From Luteimonas suaedae (GTDB taxonomy: Bacteria; Pseudomonadota; Gammaproteobacteria; Xanthomonadales; Xanthomonadaceae): a DNA stretch of 64,000 nt. The translations under genes and the position numbers were made by a program. This document shows, one piece after another, positions 1 to 8,724 of this stretch; the stretch's first letter is position 1; every line of letters begins with the position of its first letter. Location of the stretch: assembly GCF_008312895.1 (NCBI RefSeq), contig NZ_VSSP01000001.1, forward strand, positions 372,001-436,000, read 5' to 3'. The notes under the pieces were generated by a model, which searched no databases, had not been told where the DNA came from, and saw nothing but the letters and a program-made list of their open reading frames with translations.

Positions 1-1
1 A

Positions 2-913
2 CACGTTCAGGCGGATCCATGCCGGCGCGGGCTGCTGGGCGCGGCACTGGCCGCGCTGCGCCAAGCCAAGGACAGCGGCCGCAACCGCTACGCGATGTAC
101 GACGCGTCGATGGGCGCAAGCGCCGAAGAGCTGGAGCTGATGGTCTGCGACCTGCGCCGGGCGGTGAAGGAGGGCGAGCTGTTCCTCCTGTACCAGCCGA
201 AGCTGGACCTGGCGTCCGGCCGCGTGCTGGGCGCGGAAGCCCTGCTGCGCTGGCGCCACCCCCGGCACGGCGTGCTGGGTCCCGACAAGTTCATCCCGTT
301 GGCGGAAAAGACCGGGATGATCGGCGAGCTGGGTGCCTGGGTACTCGACGAAGCTTGCCGGCAGATGCGGGAATGGCGCCACAACGGCACGTTCGAAGGA
401 AGCGTGGCGGTCAACGTCTCGGCCATCGAGCTGGCGCTGCCCGGTTTCGTCCGGACCGTGTGCACGGCGCTGGACCGGCACGGCGTCGATCCGGAGCAGC
501 TGGTCCTGGAAATCACCGAATCCAGCGCCATGCGCAATCCCGAATTGACCTTGCTGACGCTGCGTCGCCTGACCGCGCTTGGCGTCTGCGTCGCCTTGGA
601 CGACTTCGGCATGGGCCATTCCAGCCTCTCGCACCTCAAGCGCTTTCCCATCGGCGAACTGAAGGTGGACCGGAGCTTCGTCTGCGATATCGAGCGCAAC
701 GCCGAAGACGCTGCCATCGTCGCCGCGATCATCACCCTGGCCAAGGCGATGGGATTGAAGGTGATCGCCGAAGGCGTGGAAACCGTCGAGCAGCAGGCTG
801 CGCTCGCGGAACTGGGCTGCGACGCGGTCCAGGGCTACCTGATTGGACGGCCGATGGCGCCCGAAGAAGTCTTTCGCGTCACCGACGAGTACAAGGACGC
901 GTGCGCGTTCTGA
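2..913 (+). CDS. GGDEF-EAL cyclic-di-GMP phosphodiesterase, C-terminal part (5' end outside window)
   Basis: The frame is already open at the left edge. Its first ~30 residues resemble the end of a GGDEF domain (QAKDSGRNRY), followed by a complete EAL domain, so the gene begins upstream and this is the C-terminal part of a GGDEF-EAL protein. EAL domains hydrolyse cyclic-di-GMP to pGpG. The catalytic signatures are all visible in order: EALLRW, NVS, EITES, DDFGMG, LKVDRSF, EGVET and QGYLIG, so the phosphodiesterase is probably active. The state of the GGDEF active site cannot be judged. The internal ATG at 95 is not a plausible start because the GGDEF tail would be cut. A hairpin lies 125 bases after the stop. 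It is not obviously linked to its neighbours. Confidence 0.85.
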   Translation, partial: HVQADPCRRGLLGAALAALRQAKDSGRNRYAMYDASMGASAEELELMVCDLRRAVKEGELFLLYQPKLDLASGRVLGAEALLRWRHPRHGVLGPDKFIPLAEKTGMIGELGAWVLDEACRQMREWRHNGTFEGSVAVNVSAIELALPGFVRTVCTALDRHGVDPEQLVLEITESSAMRNPELTLLTLRRLTALGVCVALDDFGMGHSSLSHLKRFPIGELKVDRSFVCDIERNAEDAAIVAAIITLAKAMGLKVIAEGVETVEQQAALAELGCDAVQGYLIGRPMAPEEVFRVTDEYKDACAF

Positions 914-1038
914 CGGCAATTCGGATTCCGAAAGCGCCCCATCAGCCGGATGCCCACCTAATATGGCGTTGCTCGGCGCCTGCTCCCCTCAGGCGTAGGA
1001 CAACATGCTTCCCCAGCATGTGTCATTTCGGACCAGCC

Positions 1039-1063
1039 CTGCCAAAGCAGGATGCTTTGGCAG
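1039..1063 (+). terminator. Candidate hairpin terminator after the GGDEF-EAL gene
   Basis: CTGCCAAAGC and GCTTTGGCAG form a perfect 10-bp stem with a 5-base loop. No clear T-run follows (only a short T-containing stretch), so this is a weak Rho-independent candidate or simply a palindromic repeat. The rest of 914-1163 shows no gene; a smaller hairpin around GACGAGAC/GTCTCG lies near 1097-1116. Confidence 0.35.
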
Positions 1064-1163
1064 AGCCATCTTGACTTTCCGTGCATGTGCAGCGTTCAGA
1101 CGAGACGATCTTCGTCTCGCGTTGGCTTGCCTGACGGGGCATGCCTTGGCGCAAAGACAAACC

Positions 1164-1724
1164 TCATTCTGATGGCAACGGCTGGATGATCGTTCCAGTT
1201 GGAATGCCTTGGATCTTGTCCAAGGTGCCAGACAAGCACTTCAGATAGGACAGGTTGGGGATGTCGTTATAGGTCAGCACGAAATCGTTTCCCGCGAATT
1301 TTCCGCTGACTATTTCACCCTGCAATACGAATACCCGCGGCACTGCGGGAAGGCCGAGTTCTCCGAGCTTGAGGAAAGTCCAGTTGACTACGCTCGAGGT
1401 CGTGTCATCCCAGTCGAGCCGGAAACTGCCAGGTGTGTCGGTATTGATTAGGCAGGACAAGTTGCCGAACCCATCGAGGTCCTCCACCAGAGCCGTATGG
1501 GTCGAAAGATCTTCAGTGAAGACGCAGGTGACCATGCCTGAGCCGGTCAAATGCGTGGGCCTTGGAAGCAAGCCGAGTCCTGGGTTGAACTGCAATGTCA
1601 GCGGGCCCACGCACGTCGCCTTCACGGGCAAGGTCTGTGCCTTTGCCGAGGCGGCTGGAAATAGAAGCGTGACGAGGAATATGCAGCTTGGCAGTAACGC
1701 TGAGAACAATATCTTCTTGATCAT
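1164..1724 (-). CDS. Exported hypothetical protein (AT-richer orphan)
   Basis: I do not recognise this 186-residue protein. It starts with MIKK, a hydrophobic stretch and an AKA-type cleavage site around residue 29, so it is probably exported. The mature part is short, beta-rich in appearance and has four cysteines (TCVGP, VTCVF, LSCLI, LKCLS), enough for two disulfides. An in-frame ATG four codons earlier exists, but a GGAG Shine-Dalgarno lies inside that extension, 7 bases before the chosen ATG, which favours 1724. The coding sequence and the 400 bases upstream are visibly AT-richer than the surroundings and use less G/C-biased codons, which suggests recent acquisition. It sits alone beside tRNA-Ala. 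Confidence 0.6.
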   Translation of the reverse strand: MIKKILFSALLPSCIFLVTLLFPAASAKAQTLPVKATCVGPLTLQFNPGLGLLPRPTHLTGSGMVTCVFTEDLSTHTALVEDLDGFGNLSCLINTDTPGSFRLDWDDTTSSVVNWTFLKLGELGLPAVPRVFVLQGEIVSGKFAGNDFVLTYNDIPNLSYLKCLSGTLDKIQGIPTGTIIQPLPSE

Positions 1725-2158
1725 GGCGAGCTCCATTGCGGGGCACCAAAATACGAAGATTGATCAGGCGGCCCCTTTGCCTGAAGAATGGCGGCATTTC
1801 CGACTATTCACCCCGCTCGATAAAAGCACGAGCGGCAAGCGGGCAAACAGGGCAGTTGCATGTTTGAACTCATGGACGTTTCGACGTCCTAGTATCGAAT
1901 CGATCTGCATGAAACGCCGGGAGGCATCGTCGCCAAGTGTGTTTATGGCGCGTCTCGCGTGCGAGTAAGCGTGCAGGAAGATTGCACCAAGAAAATCTGG
2001 AGTTTGTGACGCGCTGTCACATTATCGATCATCTGTCAATACGTGATCAGCGCGATGCAGCGCATCGACTCGAGCCGTCAGTCCGCTTCTGGCCGACGGC
2101 AGCAATGGCCGTTCTTTGCAGAAGGCGCAGACGCCTGCGGACCACGGGCGCTTCGGCA
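1725..2158. other. AT-richer intergenic region without a recognisable gene
   Basis: No convincing coding sequence on either strand. It holds a 17-base palindrome, TGTGAC-N5-GTCACA at 2005-2021, and the probable promoter of the exported protein. Base composition is lower in G+C than the rest of the window. Confidence 0.5.
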
Positions 2159-2187
2159 ACAAAAAAGCCGACGGGAGGCCCGTCGGC
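2159..2187 (-). terminator. Rho-independent terminator of tRNA-Ala
   Basis: On the minus strand a perfect 9-bp stem (GCCGACGGG, 3-base loop, CCCGTCGGC) is followed by six T. It lies 11 bases past the tRNA 3' end. Confidence 0.85.
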
Positions 2188-2197
2188 ATTGAAGTAT

Positions 2198-2273
<76 letters not shown>

Positions 2274-2396
2274 ACGAGGCTGCGGATTATACGGACGCGG
2301 TCGCGGCGCCGCCAGAGGGCGCCGCCGTCGTATCCGAGAGAGGGTGAGCGCGGCATGCGGCCGGGCCGGGCGAGGGCCTGGGTGCCGCGCGATGCG

Positions 2397-3128
2397 TCAG
2401 CGCCGGGCGACGCCGGCGCCGCCGTCCACCGGCACGTTGGCGCCGGTGATCCAGGACGCCTCCCGTGACGACAGGAACAGCAGCAGGGCGGCGACGTCGG
2501 CCGGCGTGCCCAGGCGGCCGAGCGGATGGCGTTGCACGTTGCGCACGCGTGCGGCAGCGGGGTCGGGCTGGCGCTCGAACGATGCGCGCAGCATGGGGGT
2601 GTCGATCGAGGCGGGGGCGATGCAGTTGACGCGGATGCCGTCGGGCGCGAGTTCCAGCGCCAGGGTGCGCATCAAGGCGTCCAGGCCGCCCTTCGAACTG
2701 GCGTAGGCGGCCAGGCCGGGCGCGCCGAAGTAGCCGTTGATCGACGACACGAAGGTGAAGGCGCCGCGACGTGCGGCCGCCATCGCCGGCGCGAAGGCCT
2801 GGACGAGACGTACCGCGCCGCCGACGTTGACATCGTAGATGCGGCGGAACGCTTCGCTCGAGGAGGCGAGGGTGGTGGCGAACTCGGTCGCGGCGGCGGC
2901 GTGGACGACGATGGTCGCCTCGCCCAGTTCCGCCCTGACCGCGTCGGCGGCAGCGGCGACCGAACGATCGTTGCCCAGGTCGCAGGCCAGGCGGAGGTCG
3001 CCGTCACCGGCGTCGGCCAGGTCGAGCGCCGCAACCCGGGCGCCCTCGCGGGCGAACAGCCGACAGGCTTCGGCGCCGATCGCGCCGGCGGCGCCCGTGA
3101 CCACGGCGATCTCGTTGTCCAGCCTCAT
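2397..3128 (-). CDS. Short-chain dehydrogenase/reductase, probable sugar dehydrogenase of the glycan locus
   Basis: 243-residue classical SDR. The NAD(P)-binding motif TGAAGAIG is at residues 11-18, the active-site serine pair in FVSSING near 128, and YASSK (Tyr142, Lys146) provides the catalytic dyad. It reads away from the TonB-receptor gene, and the 446-base divergent region between them carries the same AT-rich motif found upstream of the GntR regulator, so it is probably co-regulated. In a De Ley-Doudoroff scheme the missing first step is galactose 1-dehydrogenase, and I infer that role; L-rhamnose or L-fucose dehydrogenase would fit almost as well. Family is certain, substrate is not. 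Confidence 0.8.
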   Translation of the reverse strand: MRLDNEIAVVTGAAGAIGAEACRLFAREGARVAALDLADAGDGDLRLACDLGNDRSVAAAADAVRAELGEATIVVHAAAATEFATTLASSSEAFRRIYDVNVGGAVRLVQAFAPAMAAARRGAFTFVSSINGYFGAPGLAAYASSKGGLDALMRTLALELAPDGIRVNCIAPASIDTPMLRASFERQPDPAAARVRNVQRHPLGRLGTPADVAALLLFLSSREASWITGANVPVDGGAGVARR

Positions 3129-3183
3129 GTTCTCTCCTGCAAAGGTGGGCGCGGGGCCGCCCGTTCCGGCGGGCGCGATCCGG

Positions 3184-3240
3184 TTGACAACCCGGTGACT
3201 TGTGATAATACTAAATTTCAGATTTTACATTTTACAAGAA
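3184..3240 (+). promoter_or_regulatory. Promoter plus putative GntR operator A upstream of the TonB receptor
   Basis: TTGACA at 3184-3189 is followed by GATAAT at 3204-3209 with a TGT extended -10; the spacer is short (14), or 16 if TAATAC is used. Directly downstream, 3211-3240 is a strikingly AT-rich stretch containing ATTTCAGATTT and TTTTACAA. The same two blocks occur in the same order and spacing upstream of the GntR gene. Position over the start region fits repression. The rest of 3129-3574 has no recognisable gene; it is probably the 5' leader of the receptor mRNA. Confidence 0.55.
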
Positions 3241-3574
3241 CGAGCGCATCCACGACTGCGCGATGTGCCATTCAGGGCGCTCGCTGTCGGGGCGGCCAAG
3301 GGAGGGTTCCATGATCGCTGCCGGCTCCGGGCTCCATCCTTTCCAGGCCAGGGTATCCGGGCTGCCGCGTTCGCGCCTCGCGCGGATGGCATCGTCGTCC
3401 CCGGCCGATCCCGTGTTCCTCCTGCGGCGCTGATCGCAATACCGGCCGGTCGGATCCGCGCTGCCCTGTGCATCCGCGGTCCACCGCATCCATTCGGAGA
3501 CGGCGTCCCCGAACGGGTGTCCCTCGCGGGGCCGCACATCACGGACGCCGGTTCGCCGTGGGAGGCAGACGATC

Positions 3575-6427
3575 ATGAGGTTCAAGCGCGACCAGCTGCG
3601 CGACGCAATCCGCTTCATCCTGGCCATGGGTGCCGTCGCAGTGGCCGTCCCGGCCGTGCAAGCCCAGGAGCCATCCGACCCGCCGACCGAGCTGCAGAAG
3701 GTCGAGGTCCTCGGTTCGCGCATCAAGCGGGTGGACGCGGAGACCTCGCAGCCGATCCTGACGCTCAACCGCGAGGAGATCCAGGCCCAGGGCCGGACCT
3801 CCATCGGCGACGTGATCCAGGCCATCACCGCCGCCGGCGCCGCCCTCAACAGCAACGTCAATTCCGGCGGCAGCGGCCAGAACCGGGTCAGCCTGCGCAA
3901 CATCGGCAGCGCGCGCACGCTGATCCTGGTCAACGGCCGGCGTTGGGTCGGCGGCAGCGGGCTCAGCGGCGACGTCGACCTCAATTCAATTCCGACCGCC
4001 GCGGTCGAGCGCATCGAAGTGCTCAAGGACGGCGCATCGTCGATCTACGGGTCCGACGCGATCGGCGGCGTGGTCAACGTGATCCTGCGCGATGCCTTCG
4101 ACGGCATCGAGGCGAACGGCTACTACGGCCAGTTCGACGTCGGCGACGGCGCGCGCGAGAGCGCGGACTTCACCGCGGGCACGGTCCGCGACCGGTTCTC
4201 GGCGATGTTCGGCATCAGCCGCGTCAGCGAGAACGCGGTCGGCGCCGGGGACCGCGAGATTTCGGCGGTGCCGGTGTTCGGGACGACCCCGGGCTTCAGG
4301 GGCTCCGCGAATACGCCGAATGGCCGCTTCAGCCTGGAGCGCAGCGGCAGCGGCGCGTTCACCAACGACGGGCCGGGCACGCCGTTCCGACCATTGCGGC
4401 TGCCCGCCGACAACTACAACACCGCACCCGACCGGTACCTGTCCGTCGACCAGGAGATGACCTCGTTGTTCGGCAACGCGACGGTCGACTTCACCGACAA
4501 CCTGCGGCTGAAGGTCACCTCGCAGTACCTGGAGCGCGAAACCGGGCAGAAGCTGCCGGTGAACGCGCTGGTCTTCGGCGGGCTCGCCAGTGGCCGCTAC
4601 AGCGGCGACATGACGATCAGCGCGGACAGCCTCTACAACCCGTTCGGCGAGGACGTGGCGTGGGGCGGACGCATGCTCACCGAGGCCGGCGGGCGCATGA
4701 TCACGCGCGACGTCGACACCACCGCGGTGAACGTCGCGCTGGAGGGCGCGTTCACGCTCAACGACCGGCTGTGGGACTGGGACCTCGGCTATTTCTTCGG
4801 CCGCACCCGCAGCAACGACACCGCGACGGGTCAGCAGGACTACCGCCGCGTGCGCGACGCGATCGGCCCCTCGATGTCGGGTGCCGACGGTACGCCCGTC
4901 TGCGTGTCCACGCCGGGCGACCTGTCCACGGCCATCGCGGGCTGCGTGCCGCTGGACCTGCTCGGCGGCGCCGGCAGCGTCATCCCGGAGATGCTCGAGT
5001 ACATCAACTTCGTCGAGAGCAGCTACCTCGGCTACGAGCAGAAGACGCTGTTCGCGAACCTGACCGGCGAACTCGTGCAGCTGCCCGCCGGGCCGCTGGC
5101 GTTCGCGACCGGCATCGAGCATCGCAAGGAGACCGGTCACGACACCCCGGACCCGCTGATCGCGTCGGGCGTCACCAACGGCTTCAGCCGCGAGCCCACC
5201 GCTGGCGAGTACGAGGTCGACGAGGCCTATGTCGAGTTCGCAGTACCGCTGGTCGAGGGGCGGCCAGGCATGCAGCTGCTCGACCTCAGCATCGCCAGCC
5301 GCTATTCCGACTACAGCAACTTCGGCGACACCATCAACAGCAAGTTCGGCTTCCGCTGGAAGCCCGTCGATAGCCTGATGGTCCGCGGCAACTACAGCGA
5401 GGGCTTCCGCGCGCCATCGATCCGCGAGCTGTACCACGGCCAGAGCAGCAACAACCAGCAGAACCTGACCGACCCATGCGCGGCGACGCTACAGGGGGAA
5501 CCGTTGCCGAACCCGGTGGCCTGCGCCGGCGTGCCGGCCGACCTCGACCAGTCCGGGTCCGCACTCAGCGTGACCTCCGGCGGCAATCCCGACCTGGGTC
5601 CCGAGACCGCGGACTCGCGCACCCTCGGCATCGTCTACAGCCCGGGCTGGGCGAGCGGCCTGGACCTGTCGCTGGACTGGTGGCAGGTGGCGATCGACGA
5701 CACCATCTCCACCCTCGGTGCGCAGAGCGTGCTCGACCAATGCTACCGCGCCGGGAACGACGACCTCTGCAGGTTGGTGAGCCGCGACGAGTTCGGCCAG
5801 GTCGCCTCGGTCAGCAACATCCGCACCAATCTCGGCACGGTCGAGGTGGAAGGCTACGACATGTCGGCGTCCTACCGCCTGCCCGAAGGCGAGTGGGGAC
5901 GGCTCGGCATCCGCTGGGACACGACCTACCTCACGCGCAGCGAGTCCGACTCGGGGCTCGACCTCGGCGGCGGCGGGGTGCAGTCGACCGGCAGCGGCAA
6001 CATGGTCGGCACCGGCAGCAACTGGCGGATCCGTTCCAACCTGATGCTGTCCTGGCAGCGCGGCATGGTCGGCGCCAACTGGAACATGCGTTACTACTCG
6101 CGGCTGCACGAAACCTGCACCAGCCTCGGCAACGAGGCGCGCAACGTCTGCTCCGAACCGGACCGCTATGTCGATGGCCTGGTGGAGCGTCCGGACGGGA
6201 CCTGGGTCGTCGCACCGGTCTGGCGGCCGCGCAACCGCATCCCCAGCGCCGTCTACCACGACATCAGCGCCTTCGTCGAACTGCCCTGGGACGGCCGCGT
6301 CACGCTCGGCGTCAACAACGCCTTCGACCGCGATCCGCCGATCTCGGTGACCTCGCCGAACAGCTTCGGCCCCGAGTACGAGATTCCCGGGCGCTTCCTC
6401 TACATGCGTTACCACCAGGCGTTCTGA
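3575..6427 (+). CDS. TonB-dependent outer-membrane receptor
   Basis: 950 residues. The N-terminus has a signal peptide (hydrophobic stretch at 15-28, cleavage near VQAQ). A plug domain follows at roughly 45-170, with VEVLGSRIKR and the RTLILVNGRRW and VERIEVLKDGASSIYGSDAIGGVVN motifs scattered over residues 110-170. The remainder is a 22-strand-type beta barrel ending in aromatic YHQAF. It imports a large ligand across the outer membrane with energy from TonB-ExbBD. It heads a plus-strand run of receptor, MFS transporter, esterase, exported protein and GH106 enzyme, the layout of the carbohydrate-utilisation (CUT) loci of xanthomonads, so an oligosaccharide is the likely ligand. Confidence 0.93.
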   Translation: MRFKRDQLRDAIRFILAMGAVAVAVPAVQAQEPSDPPTELQKVEVLGSRIKRVDAETSQPILTLNREEIQAQGRTSIGDVIQAITAAGAALNSNVNSGGSGQNRVSLRNIGSARTLILVNGRRWVGGSGLSGDVDLNSIPTAAVERIEVLKDGASSIYGSDAIGGVVNVILRDAFDGIEANGYYGQFDVGDGARESADFTAGTVRDRFSAMFGISRVSENAVGAGDREISAVPVFGTTPGFRGSANTPNGRFSLERSGSGAFTNDGPGTPFRPLRLPADNYNTAPDRYLSVDQEMTSLFGNATVDFTDNLRLKVTSQYLERETGQKLPVNALVFGGLASGRYSGDMTISADSLYNPFGEDVAWGGRMLTEAGGRMITRDVDTTAVNVALEGAFTLNDRLWDWDLGYFFGRTRSNDTATGQQDYRRVRDAIGPSMSGADGTPVCVSTPGDLSTAIAGCVPLDLLGGAGSVIPEMLEYINFVESSYLGYEQKTLFANLTGELVQLPAGPLAFATGIEHRKETGHDTPDPLIASGVTNGFSREPTAGEYEVDEAYVEFAVPLVEGRPGMQLLDLSIASRYSDYSNFGDTINSKFGFRWKPVDSLMVRGNYSEGFRAPSIRELYHGQSSNNQQNLTDPCAATLQGEPLPNPVACAGVPADLDQSGSALSVTSGGNPDLGPETADSRTLGIVYSPGWASGLDLSLDWWQVAIDDTISTLGAQSVLDQCYRAGNDDLCRLVSRDEFGQVASVSNIRTNLGTVEVEGYDMSASYRLPEGEWGRLGIRWDTTYLTRSESDSGLDLGGGGVQSTGSGNMVGTGSNWRIRSNLMLSWQRGMVGANWNMRYYSRLHETCTSLGNEARNVCSEPDRYVDGLVERPDGTWVVAPVWRPRNRIPSAVYHDISAFVELPWDGRVTLGVNNAFDRDPPISVTSPNSFGPEYEIPGRFLYMRYHQAF

Positions 6428-6487
6428 CGTGGCGTCGCGGGAAGGAACGTGCGTGCGGCGCGCGGACACGGACGGGCGGGTTCGGGC

Positions 6488-7738
6488 ATGCAGGTGAGCG
6501 AGGTGGCCGCTGCCGTCTCGCCGCTGCGCAGCCGGATGCGCTGGGCGATCCTTGCGCTGCTCTTCCTGTCGACGGTGATCAACTACGTCGACCGGCAGAC
6601 ATTGTCGATCCTCGCATCGACCGTTCAGGCCGACCTGGGCATGAGCGACCTGGACTACGCCGTGGTGGTGCAGCTGTTCCTGGTCGCGTACACGCTCGCG
6701 CACCTGGGGGCCGGCTGGCTCACCGACCGGCTCGGGCCGAAGCTCGGGCTGGCGCTGTTCGTGTGCTGGTGGTCGACGGCCAATCTCGTCACCGGCTTCG
6801 CCCAGAACGCGATGCAGCTCGGTGCGGCGCGGTTCGCGCTCGGGCTCGGCGAGGCCGGCAACTACACCGCGGCGCCGAAGACCGTGTCGGAGCGCTTCCC
6901 GGCGCACGAGCGCGGCTTCGCGATCGGCGTCTACACGGCCGGGGCGATGGTCGGCGCGACGATCGCGCCGCCGCTGATCGGCTGGCTCGCGCTCGCGTAC
7001 GGCTGGCGCGCCGCGTTCTTCGCCACCGGCGCCCTCGGCTTCGTCTGGGTGATCGGCTGGTGGCTGGTGCACCACTGGTCGCCGCCGGTCCAGGCGCCTC
7101 GCGAGACGGAGGCCGGCGGACGCTGGGGCTGGGTGCCGCTGCTCCGGCAGCGCCCGGTCTGGGGCCTGGCGCTGGCGCGGATGCTCACCGACCCGGTCTG
7201 GTACTTCTACCTGTTCTGGTTCCCGAAATACATGATTGACGACCGCGGCCTGACGCTGATGCAGATGGCGCAGGTCGCGTGGGTGGTCTACCTCGCCGCG
7301 GACCTGGGCAGCATCGGCGGCGGGATCGCGTCGGGGCGGCTGGTGCGGCGCGGAATGACGCCCGCGCGCAGCCGGCTGTGGCTGATGGGGATCGCGGCGC
7401 TGCTGGCGCCGATCGGCGCGACGATCAGCGGCGAACCGTCGATCATGGCGACGTTCGCGCTCGCCGCGCTGGTCGCCTGCGCGCACCTGGTGTTCCTCAC
7501 CAACCTCACGACGCTCGCGGTAGACACCTTCCCCAGCCGCCACGTCGCCACTATCTTCGGCATCATCGCCGCCGGCAGCGGTCTCGGCGGGATGCTGTCG
7601 ACGCGGGTGGTCGGCGAGTTCGCGAACGAACAGTCGTACGGCTCGCTGTTCCTGATGATGGCGCTGCTGCATCCGCTCGGATGGCTGGTGGCGTGGTGGG
7701 CGGTGCGCAAACCCGTGGCAGCGCAGGCACCCGAATGA
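6488..7738 (+). CDS. MFS sugar/sugar-acid transporter (anion:cation symporter-like)
   Basis: 416 residues with about 12 membrane segments. The first helix carries NYVDRQTLSIL and is followed by LTDRLGPKLGL, the conserved loop-2 motif of the major facilitator superfamily, most like the hexuronate/galactonate (ExuT/DgoT) group. It would bring the periplasmic sugar or sugar acid across the inner membrane. I chose ATG 6488; a GTG at 6449 is in frame and has GGAAGGA very close to it, so the protein could be 13 residues longer. The stop overlaps the next start (ATGA at 7735), indicating translational coupling with the esterase. Confidence 0.85.
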   Translation: MQVSEVAAAVSPLRSRMRWAILALLFLSTVINYVDRQTLSILASTVQADLGMSDLDYAVVVQLFLVAYTLAHLGAGWLTDRLGPKLGLALFVCWWSTANLVTGFAQNAMQLGAARFALGLGEAGNYTAAPKTVSERFPAHERGFAIGVYTAGAMVGATIAPPLIGWLALAYGWRAAFFATGALGFVWVIGWWLVHHWSPPVQAPRETEAGGRWGWVPLLRQRPVWGLALARMLTDPVWYFYLFWFPKYMIDDRGLTLMQMAQVAWVVYLAADLGSIGGGIASGRLVRRGMTPARSRLWLMGIAALLAPIGATISGEPSIMATFALAALVACAHLVFLTNLTTLAVDTFPSRHVATIFGIIAAGSGLGGMLSTRVVGEFANEQSYGSLFLMMALLHPLGWLVAWWAVRKPVAAQAPE

Positions 7739-8724
7739 ACGCGCGTGGCGCCCCGGTGTTGCGGCAACCGCTGTTGCGGCAGACCGGGGCGTGGTGGCGC
7801 CACCGTGCGACCTGGGCGTCGGTGTGTGCTGCGTTGCTGCTGGGATCGGGCATCGCATCCGACTGTGCAGTGGCGTTGGCGGGCGAGGGCGGCGGCACCG
7901 GGCGCACCGAAACATTCGCCGACATCGAGTACGCCCGCCCGGGCGGGCGCGCGCTGCGCGTCGACCTCCACCGCAACCTCGCGGCGCGCCCGTCTCCGGT
8001 GCTGGTGCACGTGCATGGCGGGGGCTGGTCACGCGGTGCGCGGCCACCGCGCAAGGCGTTCGCGTCGGCCCTGGCGATGGGATTTTCGGTCGTCGCCGTG
8101 GAATACCGGCTGGCCGGCGAAGCGCACGCGCCGGCAGCGGTACGCGACGTGCGCTGTGCGCTGGCCTGGGTCGGGCGCCACGCAGTTCGCTATGGACTGG
8201 ACGCGTCGCGGATCGTGGTCGAGGGGGTGTCCGCGGGCGCGCACCTCGCGCTGCTCGCGGTGCTCGCCGGCGACGATCCGGAATTCGATGCCGGCTGCGG
8301 GCCGGTGCCGCCGGTGGCGGTGCTGATCGACCGCTTCGGCATCGCTGACGTACAGGCCTGGCGACCGGCGTCCGGCGCCGTCGCACGCTGGATCGGGCCG
8401 CGCGCGGACGCGGCCGACTATGCGGCGCGGCTGTCGCCGATCCGCTACCTGCACCGCGCGATGCCGCCGCTGTTCATTGTGCACGGCGACGCCGATCCGG
8501 TGGTGCCGTTCGCGCAGTCGCGGCGCCTGCACGACGCCGTGCGCGCGCTCGGCGTGCCGGTGGCGCTGCAGGTCGTCGCCGGTGGCGGCCACGGCGGATT
8601 CACCAATGCGCAGGCGGCGGCCATCGACGCCGCCCTGTGCCTGTTCCTGCGCGGGCACGGCGTGCCCGCGTGCGGCGGCCGTCCGGCCCGCAGCCCGGAC
8701 CCAGGCAAGGGAGGAGATCCATGA
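7735..8724 (+). CDS. Alpha/beta-hydrolase esterase of the hormone-sensitive-lipase/acetylxylan-esterase type
   Basis: 329 residues. A hydrophobic segment at about 28-48 suggests export. Oxyanion-hole HGGG is at 94-97, the nucleophile elbow GVSAG at 164-168 (Ser166), an acid candidate in HGDAD near 250-254, and His286 in GGGHGG. This is the full catalytic set of BD-FAE-like esterases. In this locus it may remove acetyl groups from the incoming glycan or open a sugar lactone; the apparent signal segment favours deacetylation in the periplasm. It overlaps the transporter stop and the next start by 4 bases each (ATGA). Confidence 0.8.
   Translation: MNARGAPVLRQPLLRQTGAWWRHRATWASVCAALLLGSGIASDCAVALAGEGGGTGRTETFADIEYARPGGRALRVDLHRNLAARPSPVLVHVHGGGWSRGARPPRKAFASALAMGFSVVAVEYRLAGEAHAPAAVRDVRCALAWVGRHAVRYGLDASRIVVEGVSAGAHLALLAVLAGDDPEFDAGCGPVPPVAVLIDRFGIADVQAWRPASGAVARWIGPRADAADYAARLSPIRYLHRAMPPLFIVHGDADPVVPFAQSRRLHDAVRALGVPVALQVVAGGGHGGFTNAQAAAIDAALCLFLRGHGVPACGGRPARSPDPGKGGDP

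Noticed and set aside
2005..2021. TGTGAC-N5-GTCACA as a second CRP/Clp site
   Set aside because: The TGTGA and TCACA half-sites are 7 bases apart, not 6, so they do not fit the CRP spacing; it may serve another dimeric regulator.
5489..8386. A 965-codon open frame on the minus strand opposite the receptor, transporter and esterase genes
   Set aside because: Arg/Pro/Ala-rich sequence without domains; the plus-strand genes explain the region fully. High G+C makes such shadow frames frequent.
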